Origin: JAJVID01 sp050247435
GTDB lineage: Bacteria; Acidobacteriota; Blastocatellia; RBC074
NCBI GenBank assembly: GCA_050247435.1
Contig: JBFWUF010000011.1
Coordinates: 62,001-126,000 of the forward strand
Length of the DNA: 64,000 bases
Direction of reading: 5' to 3'
Positions 54,501 through 63,302 of this stretch are shown piece after piece (within the stretch, counting starts at the first letter, position 1; each line of letters starts with the position of its first letter). Below the pieces are notes generated by a model that worked only from the letters and a program-made list of their open reading frames with translations, made no database searches and was not told the DNA's origin. The translations under genes and the position numbers were made by a program.

Positions 54501-54872
54501 ATCGGCGGCGAGCGGCGCGCGCGACCGAACCTGATCGGCAATCCCGTGTTGCCCGAATCCGAGCGCACGCTGCAACGCTGGTTCAACACCAACGCCTTCC
54601 AGCCTGCGTTCAGTCCATCGCCACAAGCGTTCGGCAGCGCAGGCGTCGGCATTATGCGCGGCCCCGGCTCGGTCAATTTCGACTTCACATTCGCCAAGAA
54701 CTTCAACGTCACGGAGCGGCGCTACTTCCAGTTCCGCACTGAGCTGTTCAACGCGTTCAACCGCGCGAATTTCGGCCCGCCGGACATTCGGCGCGACAAC
54801 AGCGGCTTCGGGCGGATTCTGTCCGCGGCCAACGCGCGCATCATTCAGTTCGGTCTGAAGTTCTATTTCTAA
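51579..54872 (+). CDS. Oar-like TonB-dependent receptor with CarboxypepD_reg domain
   Basis: The 1097-residue protein has a signal peptide (1-23), a carboxypeptidase-regulatory domain (about 26-110; GEVRDASGAVVPKAAITVTN), a plug (about 125-235; DLPLNGRDYNQLALLSPGV and FNNVFLLDGVDN) and a very large barrel ending IIQFGLKFYF. This is the acidobacterial Oar/SusC-like class, expanded in this phylum and thought to import polymers or peptides. AAGGAG before ATG 51579 sets the start. It heads a same-strand run of genes that continues to 63070. Confidence 0.95.
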   Translation: MFRQLSRCTISFALFALLLSCPLTTLAQQETATITGEVRDASGAVVPKAAITVTNVETNVSLRSETNDQGLYTVPGIKPGPYSITVERAGFKKFVRSGVTLQVNQTARIDINLQVGELSTVIEITGDAALLETENSSRGSVIDQKKIVDLPLNGRDYNQLALLSPGVLPGTPRLASVNFKGVLNVNGNRTFNNVFLLDGVDNISYSNSFRGENVQLVQPSIEALQEFKIQTNAYSAEFGRSSGAVVNATIKSGTNAIRGAVYEFLRNDVLDANNFFSNALGAPKPVRKRNQFGAAVGGPIIKNRTFWFADYEGLRDREGVPRVRQVPTAAEKAGLFSTAVVDPFATGRPAFSQNAAGQWVIPQNRWDPVGAAIVKLIPNPNVPNSTIYASTPVTSTRQDQFDVRADHQFASNITFFGRYSFVDTNTFRPAPLPGLAEGSFNDAFGSNLNRSQGLAFGLTWTFSPSLVGDFRFGFARGNYFTNPPNFGVDGAAAVGLKNVPSDPAIVGGVPKVQIQGFDAVGRHTSTPQFQTPRSWNPRASISWNRGQHFIKFGGEFLHVQTKINDLNATIGRLSFDNRFTNRAVGDLLLGLATRLDLTSFTVMDQGQNMQFYFIQDDYKITSKLTLNLGLRYEYATPPVEKDNRFANFDPVTGKDVFAKDGGVFERSLIHPDRNNFAPRFGLAYSPTSRLVVRGAYGVFFTHTVRQGREGLLGFNPPFLVDNTLRTGVTGAAAVASAAVFRLQNGYPAGLLDPTTLSPTIGRRAQDAFQRTPYIQQYNFGIQYELMKDLLLDVAYVGNKGTKLNGFRNLNQNAVIQNANGSQSAGARPYPTFGDIQWMENRVGSSYNALQTRLEKRFSGGLSALVSYSWGKALTGSPDHISTSGGGAGVDTGTFREPQNSLNTRADRGLAEFDIKHRFVASYIYELPFGNGRRFGNDWNKAADLLLGGWQVTGIHVFQSGLGLTATLGGSSVLNIGGERRARPNLIGNPVLPESERTLQRWFNTNAFQPAFSPSPQAFGSAGVGIMRGPGSVNFDFTFAKNFNVTERRYFQFRTELFNAFNRANFGPPDIRRDNSGFGRILSAANARIIQFGLKFYF

Positions 54873-54877
54873 AATCA

Positions 54878-54976
54878 CCTGGGTACGCATCGCTTCCGGC
54901 GTGCTTTTGGCAAGAGGCTGATTGAAAGGAAATGAGCCTCTTGCCAAAAGCACGCTGGAAACGATGCGTACCCAGG
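54878..54976. repeat. 99-bp hairpin element, family A copy 3
   Basis: Arms 54878-54919 and 54935-54976 (42 nt) pair with two mismatches around a 15-nt loop containing ATTGAAAGGAAAT. The segment CTTTTGG in one arm is matched by CCAAAAG in the other, different from copies 1 and 2. It begins 5 nt after the Oar stop and ends 20 nt before ATG 54997. Confidence 0.95.
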
Positions 54977-54996
54977 ATTTCCCAGGAGAAACTCTC

Positions 54997-55572
54997 ATGA
55001 TGAAATACACAATTATGCTGATCGCCATTCTCGCGCTGACTGCGGTATCCGCCGCCGCGCAAGGCAAATTGAAGATTGACCCGGATCAACAATACCTGCT
55101 GCTTTCGACCAACAAGACTTCAACGATGCAGAAGGAACTCGACGAAGCGTCGGCATTGGGCTTCCGCATCATGGTTGGCGTCTCGAACTGCGGGCAGATG
55201 GAGATGGTGCTCTTTCTGGAACGCGTCGCCGAGGGGCCTAACGTTTACAAATACAAAATGGTGGCCACCAACAAGACCTCCACGATGGACAAGGAATTGA
55301 ACGAGGTGGCGAAGGAAGGTTTTCGCCTGATGCCGCAGACGCTGATGGCCAAAGAGAACTTCTTGACCAAAGAGATTGTCGGCGTGATGGAAAAACCGCC
55401 CAGATCCAACAAGCGGTACGAATACAAGCTGCTGGCGACGAGCCTGACGGGGACTTTGCAAAAAGAGGTCAAACAGGCCGAGGCCGACGGCTACGCGCTC
55501 GTCGGAATGATCGCGCGCGGCGAGAACATGGTCGTGATGGAGAAGGAGACGCTCCTCAAGGCCGGTAACTGA
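54997..55572 (+). CDS. secreted protein with three DUF4177-like repeats
   Basis: The 191-residue protein has a signal peptide (about 1-23) and three tandem units of about 50 residues: YLLLSTNKTSTMQKELDEA, YKMVATNKTSTMDKELNEV and YKLLATSLTGTLQKEVKQA, each ending in a hydrophobic strand. The units resemble DUF4177, a small domain of unknown role. CCCAGGAG precedes the ATG. The next gene starts 10 bp after the stop. Confidence 0.75.
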   Translation: MMKYTIMLIAILALTAVSAAAQGKLKIDPDQQYLLLSTNKTSTMQKELDEASALGFRIMVGVSNCGQMEMVLFLERVAEGPNVYKYKMVATNKTSTMDKELNEVAKEGFRLMPQTLMAKENFLTKEIVGVMEKPPRSNKRYEYKLLATSLTGTLQKEVKQAEADGYALVGMIARGENMVVMEKETLLKAGN

Positions 55573-55582
55573 GCGAATTGCG

Positions 55583-57202
55583 ATGACACAGATCAAAATT
55601 TTGTTTCTATTGCTGGTGGCGCTTGGCGCGATGAACGCGTCGCCGCCACAATCCGGACAACGGTCAGTCGAGACCGCTGAAACGCATCATCAACGCGGCG
55701 TCGAGCATCATATGCGCCGCTCGCTGGACGACGCGAGCCGCGAATACTCGCGCGCTCTCGAACTCGATCCGCCGCGCGAACTCACCAACGACGAGTGGCG
55801 GCTCGTTCGCCGCTTCGCGCCGCGCATTTACGTCACGCCGACCGAGTTCTTCCCTCTCAAAGATTTCGCGGTCATCCTGCATCCGTCAGAACGATTGATC
55901 GCATACCACTTCTTCTGGGAAGACGACATTGACTTCCCGGAAGACAACGATCCGTGCGATCACGAGCTGATTTGGGTGAAATACTCATCCGACAAGACTT
56001 CAATCGAAAACGTCCGAACGTATTTTCACGGACGAATTCTGGAAGGCGGCCAGGCGGCGATCAACGACGCGCGCGCGCACGCGATGCGCCCTCGCGTCAA
56101 CGTCCAGTGGGGCAAACACGGCTCGCTGCTCCCGGGCTGGGAGAAGATGACGATCATCGCCAATCCGGGCGACGTTGAACGAAAGTATTATCCGCTCAGC
56201 CAGACGATCACGCTCGAACAATATCAACAGGGCACGTATCGCAAACTGAACGAAGAAGGACGCCGCCTTGCCAATCACCCGCTGGGGCGCAGGCTCGGCT
56301 GGCCTGATAAGTTCGCGGGCAGGTGGGAGGATTTCGTCAACTTCTCGCGCCTGATCGAACCGCTGCGGCTGCTCAACAAAACGAAGATGGCGAGAGTGTC
56401 ACGGTGGAACAGCGCGACGATCAACCAACACTTCCTGACCTACAACTTCCGCCCGAAGACGGAATGGCCGATTGAGAATCCCGAATCTCGAATCTCAAAT
56501 TTGAAATCCGATTTGAGGGCGCGCTCGATGGATGATTTTCAACTGCCGCCGAAATCGGTCTTCGACCGCACGATGCCGCGCTATCCGAACGTCTGGTTTT
56601 ACGTGGATGTCTCTCTGGCGCCGTCTTACGACGCGGCGGTCAAACTCGTCACGGAGAACCTGCGCGCGGCGATGCGGCTACGCGAATTTTACGGGCCGTT
56701 CGACAATCCAGAAGGCTGCGATTTCGAGGTGCGGCTGGAACACCTGCAACCGTGGCAAGCCCGCGAACAACGCGCGTTGCAGCACTCACACGCTTTTCAT
56801 ATGCGGTACTACTATTCCGCGCTGGCGAAACAGAAGCTGGATCAAGTGAAGCTGGGCGACCGCGCTTTTTACAGATTCGGGGCGAGCGCTCATTACGAAG
56901 TCGAACACACCAATCCGAATCACGCCGATGTCGAAAGCTGTCCAATCTGCGGCAGGACGGGCGAATACGCAAACCTGAAAGGCAATCTGGTAGAATTGGC
57001 GCACGACCCGCTCGGACTCGAATTGGTTTTGACCGGAAAGATTCGCGGCGAGACCGTGCGGTTCGACGACTGGGAACAACGCGAGGTGGGCAGCGTTGAA
57101 GCGCTCAAAAACAATTTCTCAATTCAACAATATATCTTCCCGGCGCAAACCGGCGACAAAAACACGCTGCGGATCGGCGTGGTGGTAATCGCGCCAAAAT
57201 AA
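55583..57202 (+). CDS. secreted TPR-start protein with Vps62-like features
   Basis: The 539-residue protein has a signal peptide (about 1-22), one TPR-like segment (about 35-65) and a domain opening FAPRIYVTPTEFFPLKDFAV, then EDNDPCDHELIWVKY, which recalls the DWEH region of Vps62-type proteins. A CPICG pair is near residue 452. The stretch at 56471-56517 reads as repeat DNA within the frame (IENPESRISNLKSDLR). Function unknown. It is tightly spaced between 54997-55572 and 57224-58549. Confidence 0.7.
   Translation: MTQIKILFLLLVALGAMNASPPQSGQRSVETAETHHQRGVEHHMRRSLDDASREYSRALELDPPRELTNDEWRLVRRFAPRIYVTPTEFFPLKDFAVILHPSERLIAYHFFWEDDIDFPEDNDPCDHELIWVKYSSDKTSIENVRTYFHGRILEGGQAAINDARAHAMRPRVNVQWGKHGSLLPGWEKMTIIANPGDVERKYYPLSQTITLEQYQQGTYRKLNEEGRRLANHPLGRRLGWPDKFAGRWEDFVNFSRLIEPLRLLNKTKMARVSRWNSATINQHFLTYNFRPKTEWPIENPESRISNLKSDLRARSMDDFQLPPKSVFDRTMPRYPNVWFYVDVSLAPSYDAAVKLVTENLRAAMRLREFYGPFDNPEGCDFEVRLEHLQPWQAREQRALQHSHAFHMRYYYSALAKQKLDQVKLGDRAFYRFGASAHYEVEHTNPNHADVESCPICGRTGEYANLKGNLVELAHDPLGLELVLTGKIRGETVRFDDWEQREVGSVEALKNNFSIQQYIFPAQTGDKNTLRIGVVVIAPK
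56471..56517. repeat. repeat-like DNA inside a coding frame
   Basis: Three GAATC-type units are followed by an inverted repeat (CTCAAAT at 56494-56500, ATTTGAG at 56511-56517). It is read in frame within the 55583 gene and adds about 16 polar residues, probably in a loop. Confidence 0.55.
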
Positions 57203-57223
57203 CTCAACGACGAGACACTAAAA

Positions 57224-58549
57224 ATGAAACGTTCTGCTCTTCGCGCCTTCTTGCTGACGGCAGGTTTTCTGTTGGCGGCTCCTGCCACAATCTATGCTCA
57301 GACGCTGCTCGAAAAGAAGTTCAGCGCGCCCGCCGAATCCGAAGCTCTGCTCGATCTGACAGCCTCCGCGCCCGGAACGTCCTGGCGCGAGCAAGGCGCC
57401 GAAGCCGCCGCCGCCACGATCTTCGTTGACGGCAAATATCATCAGGACGTGATTCTTTTCGCCGGAGCGCGGGATTTCACTTATCAACTGATGCTCGGAC
57501 GCGTCGCGCCCGGCGAGCACAACTTGGGGATCGAGTTAAATCGCAAACAGTCGGCGACGAAGGTCACGACGATTCAAATCCGCGACGCGAAGGTCACGAT
57601 GATTGATCGTCAGCACCCCGAATTTCAGGCCGTCGCGCGCGCGCCGTTCATTTATGCCCGCCCCGACACCATCGGCAAATTCAGCGACGTTCCGCTGCTG
57701 GCGTACTACGAAACCGCCCGCGCGCACGACGGCTACACCTACACCACCATCTTCAGCAACGAAGACGGCGGCACGCAGACGACCGCCTTGATGGCTCGGT
57801 GGGGACGCACGACCGACATCGAATGGGTTTGCGAAACGCGAATCAAAATCGGAGGAGAGGCCGGCACGATCTTCCAGGGCGCGAATCACAAGGACACGCA
57901 ATTTGCTGGCAAACTTGAAGCCGATCACCCGCTGATGTTCGTCACGACCGTCAACAACAACTTCTCGGATCAAGGCCAATCCGAAATGCGATTCGCGCCG
58001 CGACCGCTGGCGTTCGATGCGCTCAAAGCTTCGCGCGAGGAGATGATGGATCGCCACTCGTGGACGTATCAGGTGATGGCCGACGAGATGATCCGCGAGG
58101 GCAAGATCATCGGGGAACGAAAGCCGGGAGCGCAAATCAACGACCTGCGCAATTACGTTTATTTCGACATCGCTTCAAATCAGGCCGGAGCCGTTCTCAG
58201 CGTCGCGGTCAAACTCAAAGGCGAGCCTAAATGGCGCACGTCTGACTGGGGCATCGCAAACTACAGGATTGATCGCAGCGGCATCTTCCGCACGACCGCG
58301 CTGTTGCCGAAGCGGGCGCGGCTGGAAGACATCGAACGCATCGCCGTGAGGTGCGACATCAAAGACAATCCGAAGACGGCGCAGGAACTGAGTCAGGTTC
58401 CTCACGCATACTGCGATGTGCGCTCGATCAATAAAATTTTTGTTCTCGACGAAGATTACCAACCGGGCGCTTCGCTGAAGCTGAATTTTCAACCAGTGAA
58501 GATGCGCTTTGGAGAAATGGTCGAAATCTACGAGAGCGCCGCCAAATGA
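57224..58549 (+). CDS. secreted hypothetical protein
   Basis: The 441-residue protein has a signal peptide (about 1-26, IYAQ), then a beta-rich domain. HPEFQAVARAPFIYARPDTI is followed by FSNEDGGTQTTALMARWGRT and TDIEWV, which echo the Vps62-like features of its operon neighbours (55583 and 60872). No firm family. It follows the upstream gene by 21 bp. Confidence 0.7.
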   Translation: MKRSALRAFLLTAGFLLAAPATIYAQTLLEKKFSAPAESEALLDLTASAPGTSWREQGAEAAAATIFVDGKYHQDVILFAGARDFTYQLMLGRVAPGEHNLGIELNRKQSATKVTTIQIRDAKVTMIDRQHPEFQAVARAPFIYARPDTIGKFSDVPLLAYYETARAHDGYTYTTIFSNEDGGTQTTALMARWGRTTDIEWVCETRIKIGGEAGTIFQGANHKDTQFAGKLEADHPLMFVTTVNNNFSDQGQSEMRFAPRPLAFDALKASREEMMDRHSWTYQVMADEMIREGKIIGERKPGAQINDLRNYVYFDIASNQAGAVLSVAVKLKGEPKWRTSDWGIANYRIDRSGIFRTTALLPKRARLEDIERIAVRCDIKDNPKTAQELSQVPHAYCDVRSINKIFVLDEDYQPGASLKLNFQPVKMRFGEMVEIYESAAK

Positions 58550-58564
58550 TGAACTTGTAACCGC

Positions 58565-58663
58565 ATTAGCCATTCGCCATTCGTCATTAACCATTATCAG
58601 TCAGGAAAACAGCTTTGGTTCTACTGACTGATAATGGTTAATGACGAATGGCGAATGGCTAAT
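58565..58663. repeat. 99-bp hairpin with 40-bp perfect arms
   Basis: Arms 58565-58604 and 58624-58663 are exactly complementary around a 19-nt loop; each arm holds short CATTCGCCATTCGTCATT-type repeats. It is the longest perfect hairpin in the window. It lies between the secreted hypothetical gene and the ceramidase-like gene, 49 nt before ATG 58713. Confidence 0.95.
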
Positions 58664-58712
58664 TGTGCGAATTCGATAACCGCTGGGTTTCGCCAGCGAC
58701 AGGAGATCAACA

Positions 58713-60101
58713 ATGAACCGCCGCATTCAACTCTGCCTGATCGCTCTGTTGTTAGTCGCAATCGCCTCGACTCGCTCGCCGCATCACGCCGCGCCAGCCC
58801 TGATGAAAGCCGGTTTCGCAAGAATCATCATCACGCCTGAAAAAAATATGTGGATGTCGGGTTACGCCAACCGCACGAAACCATCGGCGGGCAAGGTTCA
58901 CGACCTGTACGCCAAAGCCATTGCCATCCAGGACTCGCGCGGCGGACGCATCGTTTTGGTGACGACCGATCTGTTGGGGCTGCCACGCGCGCTCACCTCC
59001 GAAATCTCCGAGCACGCGAACAAGAGCTACGGCCTGAAACGCGAACAGATACTTTTCAATTCGTCGCACACGCACACAGGCCCCGTGGTCAAAAGTTCTC
59101 TCGCGGGCGCTTACGATCTCGACGCGGAGCAATCCGCGTCAATTGACGAATATACTCAGCAGCTCAAAAACAACTTGCTGAAAGTCATCGGCGAGGCGAT
59201 CAAGGATTTGTCTCCGGCAAAGTTGTCGTTCGGGCGATCCACGGCTCCGTTCGCGATGAACCGTCGCCAGTTTAACAAAGACGCGCCGATCATCGGCGTC
59301 AATCCGGAAGGCGCGGTTGACCGCGAAGTCCCTGCGCTGCGCGTCGAATCAGCCGATGGAAAGCTGCGCGGCGTCGTCTTCGGCTACGCCTGTCACAACA
59401 CGACTCTGACCGGAGAGTTTTATCAATTCAGCGGCGATTACGCGGGCTTCGCGCAGGCGGCGATTGAAAGCGCGCACCCGGGCGCGACGGCGATGTTCGT
59501 GATGGGATGCGGCGCGGACATCAATCCATACCCCCGCAGCAAATTTGAATTGGCTCGGCAGCACGGCGAGTCGCTTGCCAAATCGGTCGAGCAGGCGATG
59601 GGCGGCGCAATGAAGCCCGTGAGCGGCTCGATCAAATCGGTCATCGGGGGCGTGATGATCCCGTTCGACGGCCCGCCTACGAAAGCAGAGTATCAATCGC
59701 GGTTGAGCGACAAGAACGTTTTCGCGCGCCAGCACGCCGAGCGAATGATCGCCCGGTACGAACGCGACGGAAAAGTGATGACGGAATATCCATACACGAT
59801 TCAGGTGTTGCGAATCGGCGATTTAACGCTGATCGGCTTGGCTGGTGAAGTCGTGACCGATTATGCGCTGCGGCTGAAACGCGAACTCGGCGGCGACGTG
59901 TGGGTCGCGGGCTACAGCAACGATCTCTGCTCCTACATCCCGTCGGCACGGATGTACAAAGAGGGCGGATACGAGGTGATCAGTTCGATGATCTATTACG
60001 ATCTGCCGGGGCCGTACAAACCTGAAATTGAAGAGAAGATCGTCGGCAAGGTTCACGAGTTGGCGCGCCGCGCTGGAGTCAAAGCGGCGAAACAAAAATA
60101 A
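58713..60101 (+). CDS. neutral/alkaline ceramidase-like secreted protein
   Basis: The 462-residue protein has a signal peptide (about 1-27) and the N-terminal domain of neutral ceramidases: AGFARIIITPEKNMWMSGYA, SSHTHTGP (His119/His121, zinc region) and ACHNTTL. The nucleophile region reads GCGADINPYPR, where true ceramidases have a GDVSPN-type Ser, so the substrate may not be ceramide. At 462 residues it lacks the C-terminal domain of full enzymes. GGAGA precedes the ATG. DDAH follows after 3 bp. Confidence 0.82.
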   Translation: MNRRIQLCLIALLLVAIASTRSPHHAAPALMKAGFARIIITPEKNMWMSGYANRTKPSAGKVHDLYAKAIAIQDSRGGRIVLVTTDLLGLPRALTSEISEHANKSYGLKREQILFNSSHTHTGPVVKSSLAGAYDLDAEQSASIDEYTQQLKNNLLKVIGEAIKDLSPAKLSFGRSTAPFAMNRRQFNKDAPIIGVNPEGAVDREVPALRVESADGKLRGVVFGYACHNTTLTGEFYQFSGDYAGFAQAAIESAHPGATAMFVMGCGADINPYPRSKFELARQHGESLAKSVEQAMGGAMKPVSGSIKSVIGGVMIPFDGPPTKAEYQSRLSDKNVFARQHAERMIARYERDGKVMTEYPYTIQVLRIGDLTLIGLAGEVVTDYALRLKRELGGDVWVAGYSNDLCSYIPSARMYKEGGYEVISSMIYYDLPGPYKPEIEEKIVGKVHELARRAGVKAAKQK

Positions 60102-60104
60102 ACT

Positions 60105-60875
60105 ATGCTCACAGCGATCACGCGCGCCGTCAGCCCAGGTCTCGCCGATTGTGAGTTGACCTTTCTCGCGCGACAGAAAATTGATATTCAAAAAGCGATT
60201 GAGCAACATCACGGCTACGAAGAACTGCTCGCGCAACTCGGCGCGAATGTCATAAGTTTGCCCGCTGAGCCTGATCTGCCCGACTCGGTCTTCGTCGAAG
60301 ACACGGCGGTCGTGTTGGATGAATTGGCCGTGATCACGAGGCCCGGCGCGGCGAGCAGGCGCGCGGAGACGGCGGACGTGGCCGAAGCGCTCTCGAAGTT
60401 TCGCTCGCTCGCGTTCATTGAATCGCCAGCGACTCTGGAAGGCGGCGACGTGATGCGCGTTGATCGAGCGCTCTACGTTGGCCTGAGCGCGCGCACGAAT
60501 CAGGCGGGCATTGATCAATTGCGCGCCATCGTCGAACCGCTCGGCTATAACGTCGAGCCGGTTGAAATCTCCGGCTGCCTGCATCTGAAAACAGCCTGCA
60601 CGTATCTCGGACGCCGGACGATTCTCGCAAACCGCCAATGGATCAACGTCGGGCGGCTGGCCGAATTCGGGTTGATTGACGTTCACGAGGACGAACTCTG
60701 GGCAGCGAATACGCTGGCCATCGGCGACACAGTCCTGATGGCCGAAGGCGCTCCGCGGACTCGCGCGCTGCTCGAAAAGCGCGGCTTCAAAGTCCGAACG
60801 ATTGATAACAGCGAATTGCGGAAGGCCGAGGCCGGATTGACCTGTTCAAGCTTAATCTTTGACACGGGCGTATGA
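60105..60875 (+). CDS. dimethylargininase (DDAH)-like amidinotransferase-fold enzyme
   Basis: The 256-residue protein has the DDAH layout: DSVFVEDTAVV near residue 60, LEGGDVMR near 112, the catalytic His160 (CLHLKTA) and the nucleophile Cys247 (LTCSSLIF). It would hydrolyse methylated arginines, or a related guanidine, to citrulline in the cytoplasm. It overlaps the next gene by 4 bp (ATGA), so the two are translationally coupled; a cytoplasmic enzyme amid secreted proteins is notable. Confidence 0.92.
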   Translation: MLTAITRAVSPGLADCELTFLARQKIDIQKAIEQHHGYEELLAQLGANVISLPAEPDLPDSVFVEDTAVVLDELAVITRPGAASRRAETADVAEALSKFRSLAFIESPATLEGGDVMRVDRALYVGLSARTNQAGIDQLRAIVEPLGYNVEPVEISGCLHLKTACTYLGRRTILANRQWINVGRLAEFGLIDVHEDELWAANTLAIGDTVLMAEGAPRTRALLEKRGFKVRTIDNSELRKAEAGLTCSSLIFDTGV

Positions 60876-63070
60876 ATTTGAAAAGAACCGTACTCAATTT
60901 TTCACTTCTGGCGTTGCTCGCGAGTTTCACGCCCGCTGAATTCAACGGCGCGTCTGCGAAAGACGATCTGGCGCGCCGCGAGTTCTACCGCAAGCTCGCC
61001 TTCTTCCACGCTCCAATTCTCTTTCAAGACACCGAAATTCGCGGTCAATCGCAGGATGAAGGAAACCCGGCGAGCGTTGATCAGCCGATTCAACGTCGCG
61101 GCGATTTCATCGCTCGCTTCGACTTCGACGGCGACTGGAATGGATTGAACAACTGGGCGAATTTCTCCAGACGTCCGCCTGCCGGCAAGAACAAAGACGG
61201 GATGGCGCGGGCATTTATCTATTACAGTATCGTCGAAACCGAGACGCACTACTTCATCAACTACTGCGCCTATCACGCGCAGGATCGCGAGCCGCGCTGC
61301 ACAGATGTCCAATGCCACGAGAACGATCTGGAAGGCGGGCTGCACGTCGTCAGAAAAGGGCCGGAGAATTCCGGGATGGGCACGCTGTGGATGATGATGT
61401 ATCTGGCGCACGATAACTGGTTCACCTATCTGACTCCCGCCGGTCACGCCGCCGGGATCAAGCTCGGCGGCAAGCCGCCGCACGAGACTCAGCAGAAGGC
61501 GCATCACTACAACTCCGAATTCATTTACGACGTGGTATGGCGCGGCGTTACGCCCGACGGCAAGCTCTTCACGCCGCGCGATCCGAGTAAGCCCGAAGAC
61601 CCGGCGGCCCCATCGGGCACAGTCTTTCGCTCGACTATCTGGTCTGAACCGTGGGGGCACGGGATGTACGGATGGCCGGGGCCTGACGCGAAATCGCCTT
61701 ACGACCGTTACCGATGGTCGAACTTTACATGGAAAGACGGGTTCATCGGCGGCGACGGCGTGATCTATTTTCCGGGCGAAAGGCCAGGCATTCCCAACTA
61801 CAACAAAGCGGTTGATACGACGCCTTACGCGCTGATTGACATCGCCGAGCCAAACGGATTGTGGGATCGCCGCGAGCAGATTGACTGGAAGATGGATGGA
61901 TGCGGTGGCGGCGAACGTGGCGCCGCCAATTGCGCTTGGGGATATTTTGGCGCGTTTCGCGGCGAGCGTTGGGGCACAGACAAAGCCAACGCGCCATGGC
62001 GATGGGATCACTCGGACGACACGTTGCCGCCGGGAATGCAGGCTTACGACCCGCTGCGGCTGGTCGAAGAGTTCAACAATCTGAGCGCAGTTCCCGCTGA
62101 TCAACTCAGCCGGAAATACACTAACAACTTTTATCTCGGTTTGCCTGAGGGGACGCGCCCGAAACGTCCCGCGCCAATCGCCGACATCGGAACACGCATC
62201 GTGTTCGTAAAACCGAACGAACCTTTTACACTGAATGGCGCCCGATCCCACACCGCCGATTTGGAAGGCAGAGGCCATCTGATCTTCCGTTGGGAATCGC
62301 AAGCTGAAGGCTTCGGCGAAACGGTGACAAATGAAAAATGGATTCGTAAAACGTTTGCGCGCGAGGGAATATATTCGGTCAAGCTGACAGTCAACGATGG
62401 CGACCATTCAGCCAGTGACCAGGCGACCGTGATCGTCAGTTCCAACAAGCTCTTCTTCGATGACTTTCAGACAAGCGCGCCGCAGGCGGCCTGGCGCTTC
62501 CTGGGGCAAACCTGGCTTCAACGCGATGGGCTGCTGATGGCGCGAAGACCCGGCGCAGGCTTGAACGCAGCGGTCGCCGCGGACCGCGCTTACCAGGCTA
62601 ACATGACCGTCGAAGCTCTGATACGGCTTGATCTGCTTTACGAAGAAGCGCGCGAGCCGTTCGGCGTCGGGGTCGCCTACCAGAATCCGGCTGCGGGCAA
62701 TTCAGCCATCGTCTTCGGATTCACGGGCACGCGTCGAGTTGATTCCTCGAAAGACTCTTCAAGAAAACATATGACCGAAGTTGCGTTTTACGACATCAGC
62801 GAGCAGAGGCGAGTCAAACTCGGCGATTCGATCATGACTTACAACGACGGTTATAAAACGGACTCCTGGTACCACATTAAACTTACGGTCGAAGGCGGAG
62901 AGAGAGTGAAGGCGAAGTTGTGGCCGCGCGGATCGAACGAGCCTGGATGGATGTACGAGGCGAACCTTCCGCAACGCAAAAGCGGATTGACCGCGCCGAT
63001 GATCGTGGCTGGGACAGGCACGAGCGGCGCGGCCAGTTTCGATTACCTTCTGGTCAGCGGCTCACCATGA
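60872..63070 (+). CDS. secreted protein with Vps62-like, PKD and LamG-like domains
   Basis: The 732-residue protein has a signal peptide (about 1-27), a large N-terminal domain (FFHAPILFQDTEI, HYFINYCAYHAQDREPRC, CHENDLEGGLHVV) akin to the 55583 product, a PKD domain (about 435-525; FTLNGARSHTADLEGRG, YSVKLTVNDGDHSASDQ) and a C-terminal jelly-roll domain (about 530-730). It is probably a cell-surface or secreted glycan- or lipid-acting protein; no catalytic residues can be named. Its ATG overlaps the DDAH stop. Confidence 0.78.
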   Translation: MNLKRTVLNFSLLALLASFTPAEFNGASAKDDLARREFYRKLAFFHAPILFQDTEIRGQSQDEGNPASVDQPIQRRGDFIARFDFDGDWNGLNNWANFSRRPPAGKNKDGMARAFIYYSIVETETHYFINYCAYHAQDREPRCTDVQCHENDLEGGLHVVRKGPENSGMGTLWMMMYLAHDNWFTYLTPAGHAAGIKLGGKPPHETQQKAHHYNSEFIYDVVWRGVTPDGKLFTPRDPSKPEDPAAPSGTVFRSTIWSEPWGHGMYGWPGPDAKSPYDRYRWSNFTWKDGFIGGDGVIYFPGERPGIPNYNKAVDTTPYALIDIAEPNGLWDRREQIDWKMDGCGGGERGAANCAWGYFGAFRGERWGTDKANAPWRWDHSDDTLPPGMQAYDPLRLVEEFNNLSAVPADQLSRKYTNNFYLGLPEGTRPKRPAPIADIGTRIVFVKPNEPFTLNGARSHTADLEGRGHLIFRWESQAEGFGETVTNEKWIRKTFAREGIYSVKLTVNDGDHSASDQATVIVSSNKLFFDDFQTSAPQAAWRFLGQTWLQRDGLLMARRPGAGLNAAVAADRAYQANMTVEALIRLDLLYEEAREPFGVGVAYQNPAAGNSAIVFGFTGTRRVDSSKDSSRKHMTEVAFYDISEQRRVKLGDSIMTYNDGYKTDSWYHIKLTVEGGERVKAKLWPRGSNEPGWMYEANLPQRKSGLTAPMIVAGTGTSGAASFDYLLVSGSP

Positions 63071-63171
63071 AAATGGCCGCCATCGAATAGACATGATTTG
63101 AGTATCCAGCCGATCTGATGACACCGAGCATAATAAACACGACACATTGAAGATATTTGGCATACACCCTC

Positions 63172-63200
63172 TTGATATTATTCAAGGTCTGTCGGATTAT
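63172..63200 (+). promoter_or_regulatory. promoter candidate for response regulator
   Basis: TTGATA (63172-63177) and GATTAT (63195-63200) lie 17 bp apart, about 100 bp before ATG 63303. A small dyad CTTGA-6-TCAAG (63171-63186) overlaps the -35 box. Confidence 0.3.
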
Positions 63201-63302
63201 GGCTTCCCCTACTGACGATCCGCACCCTCCCAAAATATTCAAGCCTTGGTTGGTTGAAAACTCCGAACCCTAATGAATTTGTAAGATGCTGGCGTGTGTT
63301 TT

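Noticed and set aside
60902..62407. 501-codon minus-strand open frame
   Set aside because: It is antisense to the PKD-domain gene and its composition reflects codon bias of the opposite strand; no ribosome site or family.
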